In this document: one piece after another, positions 7,471 through 15,370 of the stretch
Layout: the number at the start of each line of letters is the position of its first letter
How positions within the stretch are numbered: the first letter of the stretch is position 1
Source: a virus
IMG/VR virus record: IMGVR_UViG_3300017977_000109
Location: 1-20,505 of that record
DNA: 20,505 bases
Strand: one strand, 5' to 3'
The notes under the pieces: model-generated
Seen by the model: only the letters and a program-made list of their open reading frames with translations
The model's database searches: none
What the model was told of the DNA's origin: nothing
Position numbers and translations under genes: made by a program

Positions 7471-8454
7471 ATGGATGAACTACTTTTACAACTCTTTGGT
7501 ATTCAAAGCGTTGCAGCAGCATTGGCGATTATGCCTGATATTAAGACAAAAGTTATGGATGATCTTTATCCTGAATCGGTACGCATGACGCATCCGTTTT
7601 CACAGATCTCTCTTCAAGAGATTACTGATATTGCTCACGCGGTGCCGGTGGTGCGTCGCGGGTCACAGAGTATCCCGATCGGGAGCGGTTCGGGGCAGAT
7701 CAATTTCATTGAACCTCAACCCATCGACATCTCTGCCTTTGTTACAGCCAAAGAGCTCAATGATCTCAAGCAGCTGACACCCGATGCGCAAGAGGTCTGG
7801 CTTCAGAGCAAGATTGAGTTTGGTCGCAAAACACTTCGTGCCACCGCTGAAGCACTCTCATGTCAGTCACTCACCGGTGCCATCAGCTTTCCTATGAAAG
7901 TTGATGGCGGTATGGACACCTATACCCTTGACTTTGGAGCGGTGGCATCCGTCACACCGACAAAAGTATTTAATGCTACCGGAGCCACGCTTGCAGACGT
8001 GAATGACACGCTCAATAAAATGGCAGAGAAGATTGAAGACAACGGTTTTGGAATGAAAACCGAGTTTCGTTGTGGCGCCAAAGTAGAGAGCTTTTTAGTC
8101 AACGCTATCGGTGAACTCTCCAACGATACCCGTATCGTAGCAAAAGTGACCGATGAGTATATTGTACTGGGCAAACACCGTATCAAGATGCTCAAAGGGC
8201 GCTATCGTAACCCTCAGACAAAAGCGTTTGTCAATGCCATCGGCGACAATGAGATTCAGGCGCTAGACGTAGAGAGCGGTTTTCGTTTTCGTTATCTGGC
8301 GATTGATGATATCTCAGCCGGTCTTGCTGCGCTGCCAATGTTTGTCAAAACGATTCTTTCAGAGAATCCAAGTGGATACCAGGTCTTTTTCAAATCAACA
8401 CCGCTGCCGATTCCGGTCGTCAAAGCGATGTGTAAAGCAACCGTACTATCTTAA
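7471..8454 (+). CDS. Major capsid protein (lambda gpE-like)
   Basis: This 327-residue protein has the pattern of the phage capsid E family: an N-terminal helix, the V-P-V-V-R-R-G-S-Q-S-I-P-I-G-S-G block at about residues 53-70, E-P-Q-P-I-D-I-S-A-F near 79-88, and a late segment with G-Y-Q-V-F-F-K-S-T-P-L-P-I-P close to the C-terminus. It would form the capsid shell. It is not a Mu gpT-type subunit, although its neighbours are Mu-like. AGGAGG ends 7 bases before the ATG, one of the strongest ribosome binding sites here, in line with high expression. Confidence 0.87.
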   Translation: MDELLLQLFGIQSVAAALAIMPDIKTKVMDDLYPESVRMTHPFSQISLQEITDIAHAVPVVRRGSQSIPIGSGSGQINFIEPQPIDISAFVTAKELNDLKQLTPDAQEVWLQSKIEFGRKTLRATAEALSCQSLTGAISFPMKVDGGMDTYTLDFGAVASVTPTKVFNATGATLADVNDTLNKMAEKIEDNGFGMKTEFRCGAKVESFLVNAIGELSNDTRIVAKVTDEYIVLGKHRIKMLKGRYRNPQTKAFVNAIGDNEIQALDVESGFRFRYLAIDDISAGLAALPMFVKTILSENPSGYQVFFKSTPLPIPVVKAMCKATVLS

Positions 8455-8471
8455 GAAGCCTCCGGGCTTCT
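8454..8471 (+). other. Hairpin with UNCG-type loop after the capsid gene
   Basis: Arms AGAAGCC (8454-8460) and GGCTTCT (8465-8471) form a perfect 7-bp stem closed by C-TCCG-G, a UNCG-class tetraloop known to be very stable in RNA. It begins at the last base of the capsid stop codon. No T run follows, so it is not a normal terminator; an mRNA-stabilising 3' end or a way to lower expression of the downstream gene relative to capsid is more likely. Confidence 0.6.
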
Positions 8472-8487
8472 CACCAGGAGCAAAACA

Positions 8488-8895
8488 GTGACAATTACCC
8501 AACCCGATCTAGAAAAAGAACTGAGTCAAAACGAGTTGCTTCAGCTGACTGACATCAATGGTACCGGAGTCCTGGACACCGAGGTGCTTAATGATGCCAT
8601 TGAAGATGCACTCGCTTTTATTGAGAGCTTTTTTACACTGCCCCAAACACCCACGCCGTTACTGAAAAAAATCGGTGTGGATCTGGCCGTCTATGAGCTG
8701 CGTAAAAAAAACAGCCTGGTTGATGAAGAGATGAAGAGTGAACGCAAAGAGAACGAGGCTTACCTGATGAAGATGGCAAAGAACCTTATACCCATAGCAA
8801 CAAGCGGTGGTGTCACACCGGCACCCAAGACTTCGGGTTCTTCTTTTGTTCACGGGCGCACTCACACAGACACCAGCGGATTGAGGATGCCATGA
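8488..8895 (+). CDS. Head-tail connector-like protein (Mu gp36/DUF1320 type)
   Basis: The 135-residue protein starts at a GTG with AGGAG 8 bases upstream. It shows the usual pattern of the gp36 family: I-T-Q-P-D-L-E-K-E-L near the start, D-x-x-V-L-N-D-A-I-E-D-A-L-A-F-I-E-S at about residues 30-48, then a helix with L-A-V-Y-E-L-R near 68-75 and a flexible Gly/Ser/Thr-rich C-terminus. Members are thought to bridge the portal and tail. The ATGA overlap at 8892-8895 couples it to the small terminase gene. Confidence 0.75.
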   Translation: MTITQPDLEKELSQNELLQLTDINGTGVLDTEVLNDAIEDALAFIESFFTLPQTPTPLLKKIGVDLAVYELRKKNSLVDEEMKSERKENEAYLMKMAKNLIPIATSGGVTPAPKTSGSSFVHGRTHTDTSGLRMP

Positions 8896-9380
8896 CCAAC
8901 GCACAGAAAAAGAGAGAGATTGCACGCGCACTGTATGTGTCAGGCAAAAGCCAGGAAGAGATAGCTGCGATTCTTGAAGTCGGTCTGCGAACCATTCAAA
9001 ACTACAAGTCAAAAGATGCTGCCGAGGGTAAGGACTGGGATCTGAAGCGAGCCGAGAAGCACATCTTGAAAGAGGGAGAGAGACGCGAGTATCTCTACAG
9101 TGACTTTATCGCTTACATGTATGACACTCTCAAGGAGATCCGCGAAGATGAGGCGATGCCCGCCGGAGAGAAAACCGACAAGATCGTCAAGCTCTCTGAT
9201 GCCTTCTCAAAGATGAAGACCATCGCACGCCATGAAGATCCTGAAGCGTACAAGCGCGGTGTGATCAAACATGTCATCAAAACACTGGGACTGGCTATCA
9301 AAGAGTATCATCCTGAGTTTCTGGAGAAATATATCGAGCTGACTGAGATGATTGAGGATGCGCTTGATGTCAATATTTGA
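8892..9380 (+). CDS. Small terminase-like protein (DUF1804 type, helix-turn-helix)
   Basis: The 162-residue protein has an N-terminal helix-turn-helix at about residues 20-45 (S-Q-E-E-I-A-A-I-L-E-V-G-L-R-T-I-Q-N-Y), followed by Lys/Glu-rich helices. It precedes the large terminase gene and overlaps it, so it most likely recognises phage DNA and brings it to the packaging motor. The pattern matches DUF1804 proteins of Mu-like prophages from memory. Mu's own gp27 is in a different family, so functional equivalence is an inference from position. Confidence 0.7.
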   Translation: MTNAQKKREIARALYVSGKSQEEIAAILEVGLRTIQNYKSKDAAEGKDWDLKRAEKHILKEGERREYLYSDFIAYMYDTLKEIREDEAMPAGEKTDKIVKLSDAFSKMKTIARHEDPEAYKRGVIKHVIKTLGLAIKEYHPEFLEKYIELTEMIEDALDVNI

Positions 9381-11097
9381 TGCGAATGAATTGCGTTTTT
9401 TGCTCAGTGAGACAAAGGCTACACTGCTTTCTGAGGGGAACGACAAAAAAACAGCCGAACGTTTAACACGCCGCGAATACATCAAATGGCTCGAAGGCTT
9501 TCGTGCCGAGCTGAAACTGACTATCGCGTCCAATGCAACGCTTGAGCCTAAAAATAGAGACAAACGTGTCAAGCGAGCCGGAGAGGATTTTCACTACTTC
9601 CGTACTACCTATTTCCCTCACTATTACTATCTTCCCGGAAAGTCGTTGCTGCAAGAAGAGCTTGAGACGATCTATCTACGCATCGCAAAAAAATCAAAGC
9701 TCTCTGCAGCTGCTGCCGCATCGGCTGCCGGAGTGCGCTTTGCACTGGCCGCGCCTCGGGGTCACGGAAAATCAACAGATGTATCCGTCGTGTTTATCAT
9801 CTGGTGTATTGTCTATCGTCTCAAGCATTTTATCACGCTCTTTTCTGATGCGATAGAGCTGGCGGAAACACTTGTGGAGTCCATCAAGGCAGAGCTGGAG
9901 GAAAATGAAAACCTCAAAGCAGACTTTCCTCTTGCAACGGGCATGGGTCGTATCTGGCGTGTAGGTGAGATTGTCTCCGCAAATGGCATCAAGGTCAAGG
10001 CTTACGGTTCCGGAAAAAGGGTGCGTGGGGTGAAACACGGGGTATGGCGTGTTGATCTTTCCGTCATTGATGATCTGGAAAATGATGAGAATGTTCGAAG
10101 CCAGGACCAGCGCGACAAGTTGGAAAACTGGCTGGATGAAGCGATTGAGTATCTCGGCTCTCTCAATGATACGATGGATATTCTCTATATCGGAACACTG
10201 CTACATCGTGACGCGGTTCTGGCTAGAAAACTCAAGCATGCCTACTGGAATCCAAAGATATTTAGAGCCGTGATGCGCTTTCCCGAGCGTATGGATCTGT
10301 GGGAGGAGTATACCAATCTCTACAAGCATCAGGGTGAAGCTCAGGCCCATGCGTTTTATCTCTCAAACCAACCTGACATGGATGAGGGAAGCAGGGTTCT
10401 GTGGAAGGAAGCCGTCCCTATTGAAACCCTTATGCGTAAACGCGCCCGATCCAAACGCGCTTTTGACAAAGAGCTGCAGAACAACCCCGGAGCCGAAGAT
10501 CAAAGCTTCAAACGCGAGAGCATGCACTTTTACAGTGAGGTTCCCCGTCGAAAAATCGAGTACTACGGGTACTGTGATCCCTCTCTAGGCAAGAAAAAAA
10601 GCGACTATGCAAACTTCACCATCCTTGCTGTGAGCCGTGAGCTGCGCAGAGCATGGGTAGCAGAGTCCATCAATCAGCGACTTCCCTCAAAAGAGATTGT
10701 CAAAAAGATAGTCGATCTTCAAGAAGAGTATCACTGCAAGCTCTTTGGCTATGAAACCAACGGTGGTCAAGGACACCTGGTGCCGTTCATCAAAGATGCG
10801 GCCTTTGATCGTGGTGTTCATATGCCGCTCAAAGAGATCAACTCTACCGAAGCCAAAGAGGCACGCATCGCAGAGATAGAGATTCCTGTCGAGTCGGGAG
10901 AGATCATGCTTCATGAAACGCAACTCGTACTGATCAGCCAGCTTGAGGAGTTTCCCGAAGGAAAAAATGACGATGCCCCAGACGGACTTGCCGGATGCTA
11001 CCGCCTCACAAAACTTGGAAAGAGGCGCAAAGGCGGCTCCAAGCGAAAACAAAAACCGAAACCAAAACGATCAATAAACTACGGGAGACTTCCATAA
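9367..11097 (+). CDS. Terminase large subunit (Mu gp28-like)
   Basis: This roughly 576-residue protein is the DNA packaging motor and nuclease. A Walker A motif, A-P-R-G-H-G-K-S-T, lies at about residues 129-137, and a Walker B-like L-S-V-I-D-D-L-E at 231-238. The C-terminal half begins near G-Y-C-D-P-S, where the Asp at about 404 fits the first catalytic acid of an RNase H-like nuclease. I chose the ATG at 9367 because GAGG lies 9 bases upstream; a TTG at 9352 and an ATG at 9358 are in the same frame and would add 5 or 3 residues. The gene overlaps its upstream neighbour by 14 bases and the portal gene by one base. Confidence 0.88.
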   Translation: MSIFDANELRFLLSETKATLLSEGNDKKTAERLTRREYIKWLEGFRAELKLTIASNATLEPKNRDKRVKRAGEDFHYFRTTYFPHYYYLPGKSLLQEELETIYLRIAKKSKLSAAAAASAAGVRFALAAPRGHGKSTDVSVVFIIWCIVYRLKHFITLFSDAIELAETLVESIKAELEENENLKADFPLATGMGRIWRVGEIVSANGIKVKAYGSGKRVRGVKHGVWRVDLSVIDDLENDENVRSQDQRDKLENWLDEAIEYLGSLNDTMDILYIGTLLHRDAVLARKLKHAYWNPKIFRAVMRFPERMDLWEEYTNLYKHQGEAQAHAFYLSNQPDMDEGSRVLWKEAVPIETLMRKRARSKRAFDKELQNNPGAEDQSFKRESMHFYSEVPRRKIEYYGYCDPSLGKKKSDYANFTILAVSRELRRAWVAESINQRLPSKEIVKKIVDLQEEYHCKLFGYETNGGQGHLVPFIKDAAFDRGVHMPLKEINSTEAKEARIAEIEIPVESGEIMLHETQLVLISQLEEFPEGKNDDAPDGLAGCYRLTKLGKRRKGGSKRKQKPKPKRSINYGRLP

Positions 11098-12482
11098 TGA
11101 GATTTAAAATACCCTTTTTTGCCAATAAAAAAACACCCGAGACCCGAACACATTCGGCTGCACCGATGAGTGATATTCTAACGGGTATCTTTACTAACTT
11201 GCCCGTACAACGAAGATGGCTTAAAGCGGATGCGATTGCACGCATTGAACGTGATGATCAAGTGATCTCATCACTGGGAAGCCGTAAAGCCGCTACTTTA
11301 AAAAAAGAGTTAATCATCACCTGTGACAATGAAGAGGTTACTAAAGCGTTGCGTTTTGCTCTGAGTCGGAACTTCTTGAATCAGCTGCTTGACACCCCCT
11401 TGCAGGGAATGGGTGTTTTTGAGCTCAATTGGGTTGAGTTTGACAGCGGCTACTGGACACCAACAGTCATTGAGCGCAACTATCGCGACTTTATCATTAA
11501 AGATTATGAGCTGCGCTATGATCCTGTAGGTTCCGGAGTCGGCGATGCGATCGCCCCTCATAAAGCACTCTATGCACTGCACAACCCAAAACATAATCGC
11601 CCTATGGGTACGGCACTGTATGATGCGCTCTACTGGCCGGTCAAACTCAAAGGGGCATCCTTGGAGTTCTGGCACAAGTTTCTGGAGAAATACGGAGTGC
11701 CCTGGGCGGTGGGGACAACTTTAGGAGATCGCGATGAGATGGCTAAAGAGCTTTATAATATGCTCTCTGGAGACGCGGCAGTCATTGAAAATGGAGATAC
11801 CATCGAAACCGTCGTCACTTCAAAAGTGGGTGATTTTGACAAATTAGCTGCCTACTGCGATACTCAGATCGCCAAAGTTATTCTTGGCGGCAATCTGACC
11901 AGTGAAGTCAAAGGCGGCTCTTTTGCTGCTGCAGAGACTCACAATGATATTCGTACCGATATCGCTATGACGGATGAGCATATTGTCACCCAAGCCATTA
12001 ATGATGTTTTAGAAGCTTTTAAAGCCATTAATGCTCTTGACATTGACATTACAGTAGCGCTCAAAGATAAAGATGATCCTAATACCCAACTAGCCGAACG
12101 TGATGCAAAGATCTCAAGTATGGGTTACACCCCTACGCAAGAGTATATTGAGAGTACTTACAATATCAAAGTCACGCCGACACCGACACTAAAAGCCAAC
12201 AGCTTCCGTGCAGGGAACCCTTTTGTATTTTCTAAAAAACCTCAAGACAGCATTGGCGCAGGTCTTGATGCCATAGACACCGACCCTGTTATGATGTCGC
12301 TGCAAAAACAGATGCTGCGTATCATCGAAGAGGCTGAGAGTTTTGAAGATGCTTTTAAGGCCATTGAAGAGGCCTATCCCGGCCTTGAGTTTGAGCAGCT
12401 TGAGGAGATGCTCTCCAGTGCAATGCTCAATGCTGACATCCTCGGATCTGCCGAGATCGAAGATGAAAACCCGGAGGGGTAA
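11097..12482 (+). CDS. Portal protein (DUF935, Mu gp29-like)
   Basis: The 461-residue product fits the DUF935 portal family, which forms the dodecameric DNA gate of the head. Typical features are an early R-x-W-L-K-A-D-A-I-A-R-I-E-R-D-D-Q-V segment, the G-M-G-V-F-E-L-N-W block at about residue 102, the W-P-V-K-L-K-G-A-S-L-E-F-W-H-K-F-L-E segment near 181-198, the Y-G-V-P-W-A-V-G motif, and Q-I-A-K-V-I-L-G-G-N-L-T-S-E. I chose the ATG at 11097 (TAATG overlap with the terminase stop); an earlier in-frame ATG at 10995 falls inside the terminase gene and lacks support. The last 90 residues are acidic and probably flexible. Confidence 0.87.
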   Translation: MRFKIPFFANKKTPETRTHSAAPMSDILTGIFTNLPVQRRWLKADAIARIERDDQVISSLGSRKAATLKKELIITCDNEEVTKALRFALSRNFLNQLLDTPLQGMGVFELNWVEFDSGYWTPTVIERNYRDFIIKDYELRYDPVGSGVGDAIAPHKALYALHNPKHNRPMGTALYDALYWPVKLKGASLEFWHKFLEKYGVPWAVGTTLGDRDEMAKELYNMLSGDAAVIENGDTIETVVTSKVGDFDKLAAYCDTQIAKVILGGNLTSEVKGGSFAAAETHNDIRTDIAMTDEHIVTQAINDVLEAFKAINALDIDITVALKDKDDPNTQLAERDAKISSMGYTPTQEYIESTYNIKVTPTPTLKANSFRAGNPFVFSKKPQDSIGAGLDAIDTDPVMMSLQKQMLRIIEEAESFEDAFKAIEEAYPGLEFEQLEEMLSSAMLNADILGSAEIEDENPEG

Positions 12483-12485
12483 GAG

Positions 12486-13781
12486 ATGATATCGATTGCA
12501 TGGGGTGAAACTCCCGAAAAAAATGTTGCCATACTGCGAGACAAAGGCTATAAGCTTAGTTTTTTCTATGATGAAGTGAGTTATGAAGCCCATCGGCGCG
12601 CTTTCACTGTAGCAAAAATGATGCGGATGGATCTACTGCAGGATATGCATGAAAGTCTTGTTAAGGCACAACAGAGCGGAGCAGGGTTTAAAGAGTGGAA
12701 AAAGAGCATTATTCCGACACTTCAAGCCAAAGGGTGGTGGGGAGAACGCGACATCGTCAACCCTGAAACGGGAGAGGTCAAGACGATCAACATCGGGAGT
12801 CGAAGACTGCGCACCATCTTTGATACCAATATGCGCATGAGCAGAGAAATTGCAAAATGCAGAGAGCAGATGCTACTGCCGGCAAGTACTTACTGGCGCT
12901 ATGTCTCAAAACTGCTGCCGACAACACGCGAAGCGCATAGGGCACGACACGGCGTGATCCTTCCTCGTGATCATCCCTGGTGGAAAACCAACCGTCCGCT
13001 CAACGGCTACGGATGCAAATGCAGCGTGACCGCGCACAGCAAAGCCCAGATCAAAAAACGCGGCTGGAAGATCAGCAAAGAAGCCCCTGAAGATATCTTT
13101 GACAAGGGGTGGGATCATAGCCCGTGTGAAGAGCAGAAGAATCTGACAAACGTATGGGACCAGAAAGCGCTGGAGGCTCCTGACTGGATCAAGCAGCGTG
13201 CGAGCAATGATATCGATGCGTTCAATCACATTGATGCTGCGTTTTCAGATGCACCAATAGAGGCGCGTGGCTACGTTATTGCAAACCTTCATAAAATGAC
13301 GTTTCGTGTTGACAATACGGTTAGAAACTCCCACTATCGAACATCGACTCGGGAAATGGTACTGCGCACCGATTCAAACATGGAAAGTCTCATTCATACC
13401 ATCCGTCATGAAACTGGCCATTTTGTCGATGACATCAACGGGTGGATATCCACAGATAACCGTTTCGCAACGCCACTATTGCAAGACATTCCATACCTGA
13501 AGCGGAACAAAAACAATATAGAAATAGCACTTCGAAAACGTGAAAACGTCATGCTTGACGATCTGTTTTATCTTGCTAGTGGTGGTACGATAGGTTTTGA
13601 AACAAGAGAAAACCTAGTCGAAACCCTAAAAGACAAAGGACTAGCAAAAGAGAGCTTTGCTGACATTTGGGCGCTCTATACATCCGATGAAAAAAGCTAT
13701 ACTGTTGTAAAGCAATACTTTCCAAAAACAGTTACGGCGTTTGAAAAATTGCTATTGGAAATATTTGGAGGTGGAGAATGA
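12486..13781 (+). CDS. MuF-type minor head protein with C-terminal metallopeptidase domain (putative toxin)
   Basis: The 431-residue protein appears to be a fusion. Residues 1 to about 238 are a phage Mu gpF/SPP1 gp7-like minor head domain, with the cysteine motif N-G-Y-G-C-K-C-S at 173-180 near its end. From about residue 242 the protein changes: H-E-T-G-H at 308-312 is a gluzincin-type HExxH zinc site, and K-E-S-F-A-D-I-W-A-L-Y (Glu389) could supply the third ligand, as in lethal-factor-like and similar peptidases. C-terminal toxin domains on gpF-type proteins define the MuF polymorphic toxins of temperate phages. DNA of this part is AT-richer than the first part (a 60-base line near 13081 has 50% GC, one near 13561 has 38%). 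The gene overlaps the next small ORF by ATGA. Toxicity and substrate are inferences. Confidence 0.8.
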   Translation: MISIAWGETPEKNVAILRDKGYKLSFFYDEVSYEAHRRAFTVAKMMRMDLLQDMHESLVKAQQSGAGFKEWKKSIIPTLQAKGWWGERDIVNPETGEVKTINIGSRRLRTIFDTNMRMSREIAKCREQMLLPASTYWRYVSKLLPTTREAHRARHGVILPRDHPWWKTNRPLNGYGCKCSVTAHSKAQIKKRGWKISKEAPEDIFDKGWDHSPCEEQKNLTNVWDQKALEAPDWIKQRASNDIDAFNHIDAAFSDAPIEARGYVIANLHKMTFRVDNTVRNSHYRTSTREMVLRTDSNMESLIHTIRHETGHFVDDINGWISTDNRFATPLLQDIPYLKRNKNNIEIALRKRENVMLDDLFYLASGGTIGFETRENLVETLKDKGLAKESFADIWALYTSDEKSYTVVKQYFPKTVTAFEKLLLEIFGGGE

Positions 13782-14050
13782 TGCCTGTTTATATCAGAGG
13801 CGCAGCAAAAGAGTATTTAGATATGTTTGGACGCGGAGATGAAACTAGAAATGTAGCAATACTAATACACGATCAGACTGGTGCCGATACGGAGAGACTT
13901 CTTAGAAGAGCTATTGATCGCGGTAGTCCTTTGAGTGATGATGAGATTGTTGATGATTTTCTTAATGGAGAACAAATAGTTTTTGATGATTTTATGAAGT
14001 GGTACCAAGAAGAGTTCTAGAAGCGTTTTTATATTCAATGCGAGCAATGA
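13199..14050 (+). repeat. 12-bp direct repeat pair bracketing the toxin cassette
   Basis: TGCGAGCAATGA occurs at 13199-13210 and again at 14039-14050. The distance is 840 bases, a multiple of three, and both copies read A-S-N in the gpF frame. The interval holds the metallopeptidase domain and the small downstream ORF. The second copy is followed by an in-frame tail ending at TAA 14088-14090. This looks like the footprint of cassette insertion or replacement within gpF. Confidence 0.75.
13778..14020 (+). CDS. Small acidic protein, putative immunity protein for the gpF-fused toxin
   Basis: The 80-residue product has about 18 acidic and 9 basic residues, no signal peptide and no membrane segment, as is common for toxin-neutralising partners. 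It starts at an ATG overlapping the gpF stop (ATGA), with GGTGGAG upstream, so the two are translationally coupled. No such gene is expected between gpF and gpG in Mu. It lies inside the interval bracketed by the 12-bp direct repeat, so it probably arrived together with the toxin domain. I recognise no family. The immunity role is inferred from position, size and charge; it could also be an unrelated accessory protein. Confidence 0.6.
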   Translation: MMPVYIRGAAKEYLDMFGRGDETRNVAILIHDQTGADTERLLRRAIDRGSPLSDDEIVDDFLNGEQIVFDDFMKWYQEEF

Positions 14051-14090
14051 GTCGATTAAAAAGCGTTTCGAGTTTTTAAACAGGAGTTAA
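14040..14090 (+). pseudogene. Displaced C-terminal end of the original gpF gene
   Basis: Reading from GCG at 14040 in the gpF frame gives A-S-N-E-S-I-K-K-R-F-E-F-L-N-R-S followed by TAA. The first three codons repeat those at 13200-13208 in gpF. The stop lies 22 bases before the gpG start, with GGAGG between, which is normal operon spacing. It has no start codon of its own. I interpret it as the old gene end, separated from its body when the toxin cassette entered, like the orphan tips of other polymorphic toxins. Confidence 0.6.
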
Positions 14091-14112
14091 ACACCCTGTA
14101 GGAGGTTTTATT

Positions 14113-14577
14113 GTGCAAGAGTCAGTGAAGATAGAAGGACTTGAAGAAGTAAAGCAGTTTTTTCAGGAACTTAATACAAAGATAGAGCACTCAAGAGGAC
14201 TCTATGCCGAAGCGGCCAATGTAGTGAAGAACGCTGTAGAGGATTCGTTTGCGAGTGAGAGCGACTACTACGGCAGACCGTGGCAACCACTTAAGCCAGA
14301 GACCATCAAACGCAAAGGCTCTTCAAAGATCTTGTACGAAGAAGGCAACTTGCAAGACAGTCTCTACTCACGCTCTACGCCTTTTGGTGCAGAGATTGGC
14401 ATCAGCGCCACAAGCAGGGGCTACTACTACCCGATGGTGCAGCAGTTTGGAAACAAGAAAGGCACACTGCCGGCACGACCATTCTTTCCGATTGATGAGA
14501 GTGGGAATGTTTTAGAGGGAATGGAGAAGGAGATTATGGAGGCCATCAGCGACGGGTTGGATGCGCTGATCGGGTAG
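14113..14577 (+). CDS. Phage virion morphogenesis protein (Mu gpG-like)
   Basis: The 154-residue product fits the phage virion morphogenesis family (P2 S/Mu G type), which completes the tail or head-tail joint. Typical features are the N-terminal helix, a Y-Y-G-R-P-W-Q-P-L-K-P-E-T-I-K-R-K-G block at about residues 52-69, L-Y-E-E-G-N-L-Q-D-S-L, Q-F-G-N-K-K-G near 112-118, and L-P-A-R-P-F-F-P-I-D near 119-128. It starts at a GTG with GGAGG 7 bases upstream. It is the last plus-strand gene; the following convergent gap (14578-14608) holds no hairpin I would call a terminator. Confidence 0.85.
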   Translation: MQESVKIEGLEEVKQFFQELNTKIEHSRGLYAEAANVVKNAVEDSFASESDYYGRPWQPLKPETIKRKGSSKILYEEGNLQDSLYSRSTPFGAEIGISATSRGYYYPMVQQFGNKKGTLPARPFFPIDESGNVLEGMEKEIMEAISDGLDALIG

Positions 14578-14608
14578 AGAGGGATTTAGAGGGCAAAAAT
14601 GTCGCTCA

Positions 14609-15367
14609 TTATAGTCTTTTTTCTAACTCTTTAAAGCGCTCAAGCAAGGCACTAGAGTCTTTTTCTAATGTTTGAACTTCAAAATCTAGCTGCTTGTCAA
14701 GCTCACCGCCAAGTAGATATTTTCCAAAACTTCCATCTCGGTTGTGTAGCGCAATCCATCCTGCACCTCTTCGTGTCCAAAACGACAGATGCCCTAATTC
14801 AACAAGATCGATGCCGGATTTGAAGTTATTTCTATAATATTTTTTGAGTACACGTAAGGTACTAGCACTTACGCCCATAGCCCGTGCCAATTCAGGGGTA
14901 GTAATTAAGAATCCGTGATTAATGTCAGCATAGGCCTTAGCATTAGCTCCATTGAATTTAATCAAAAACTCTTGATTGGGGTTGATGGCTCCGTACATTC
15001 TATAAAACGAAATAAGATCACGCTCATCAATTTGATTGTTGTAAAATGAATAGTTACCTGTTTTTCTGATGGAGGGCAAGACCTCTTTGGTTACCCATCT
15101 AGTGAAGCTTCTAGCCTCTGGTTTGCGGGAACTAAAAACCAACTCATAGAGTCCACTTTCACTGACAAAATTCATCTCTCTCTTTTGACCACCTGATGTC
15201 GCTTTAACCGACACCAGGTCTTCGCCGTCCAATTTACTAATTGCATCTCTTGAATTTGCAATATTTAAACATCCGCATACATCCTTGGCATTAAATAACG
15301 GCTCTCCATTATCATCTATTATACTTCTAACCTCTGTTTCATTAAAATTAAATGGAACTATATTCAC
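14609..15367 (-). CDS. BRO-type phage antirepressor
   Basis: The 252-residue protein has an N-terminal BRO-N domain at about residues 1-105, with the typical F-N-A-K-D-V-C-G-C-L-N-I-A-N-S-R-D-A-I, the L-Y-E-L-V-F-S-S-R-K-P-E-A segment and the F-x-R-W-V-T-K-E-V-L-P-S-I-R-K-T-G motif. A second DNA-binding part follows, with T-T-P-E-L-A-R-A-M-G-V-S-A-S-T-L-R near residues 155-171. Such proteins usually bind a phage repressor or DNA and promote induction or gene switching. It starts at a GTG with AAAGGAT 6 bases upstream, just after the 75-residue ORF. It is the last gene of the leftward early block and converges on gpG. Confidence 0.85.
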   Translation of the reverse strand: MNIVPFNFNETEVRSIIDDNGEPLFNAKDVCGCLNIANSRDAISKLDGEDLVSVKATSGGQKREMNFVSESGLYELVFSSRKPEARSFTRWVTKEVLPSIRKTGNYSFYNNQIDERDLISFYRMYGAINPNQEFLIKFNGANAKAYADINHGFLITTPELARAMGVSASTLRVLKKYYRNNFKSGIDLVELGHLSFWTRRGAGWIALHNRDGSFGKYLLGGELDKQLDFEVQTLEKDSSALLERFKELEKRL

Positions 15368-15370
15368 TTT

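Noticed and set aside
10995-11096. Upstream extension of the portal gene
   Set aside because: It falls entirely in the terminase gene; the ATG at 11097 with a TAATG overlap is the better start.
14578-14608. Possible bidirectional terminator between gpG and the antirepressor
   Set aside because: A T run (TTTTTTCT) lies at about 14617, but no stable stem precedes it and it is inside the antirepressor gene.
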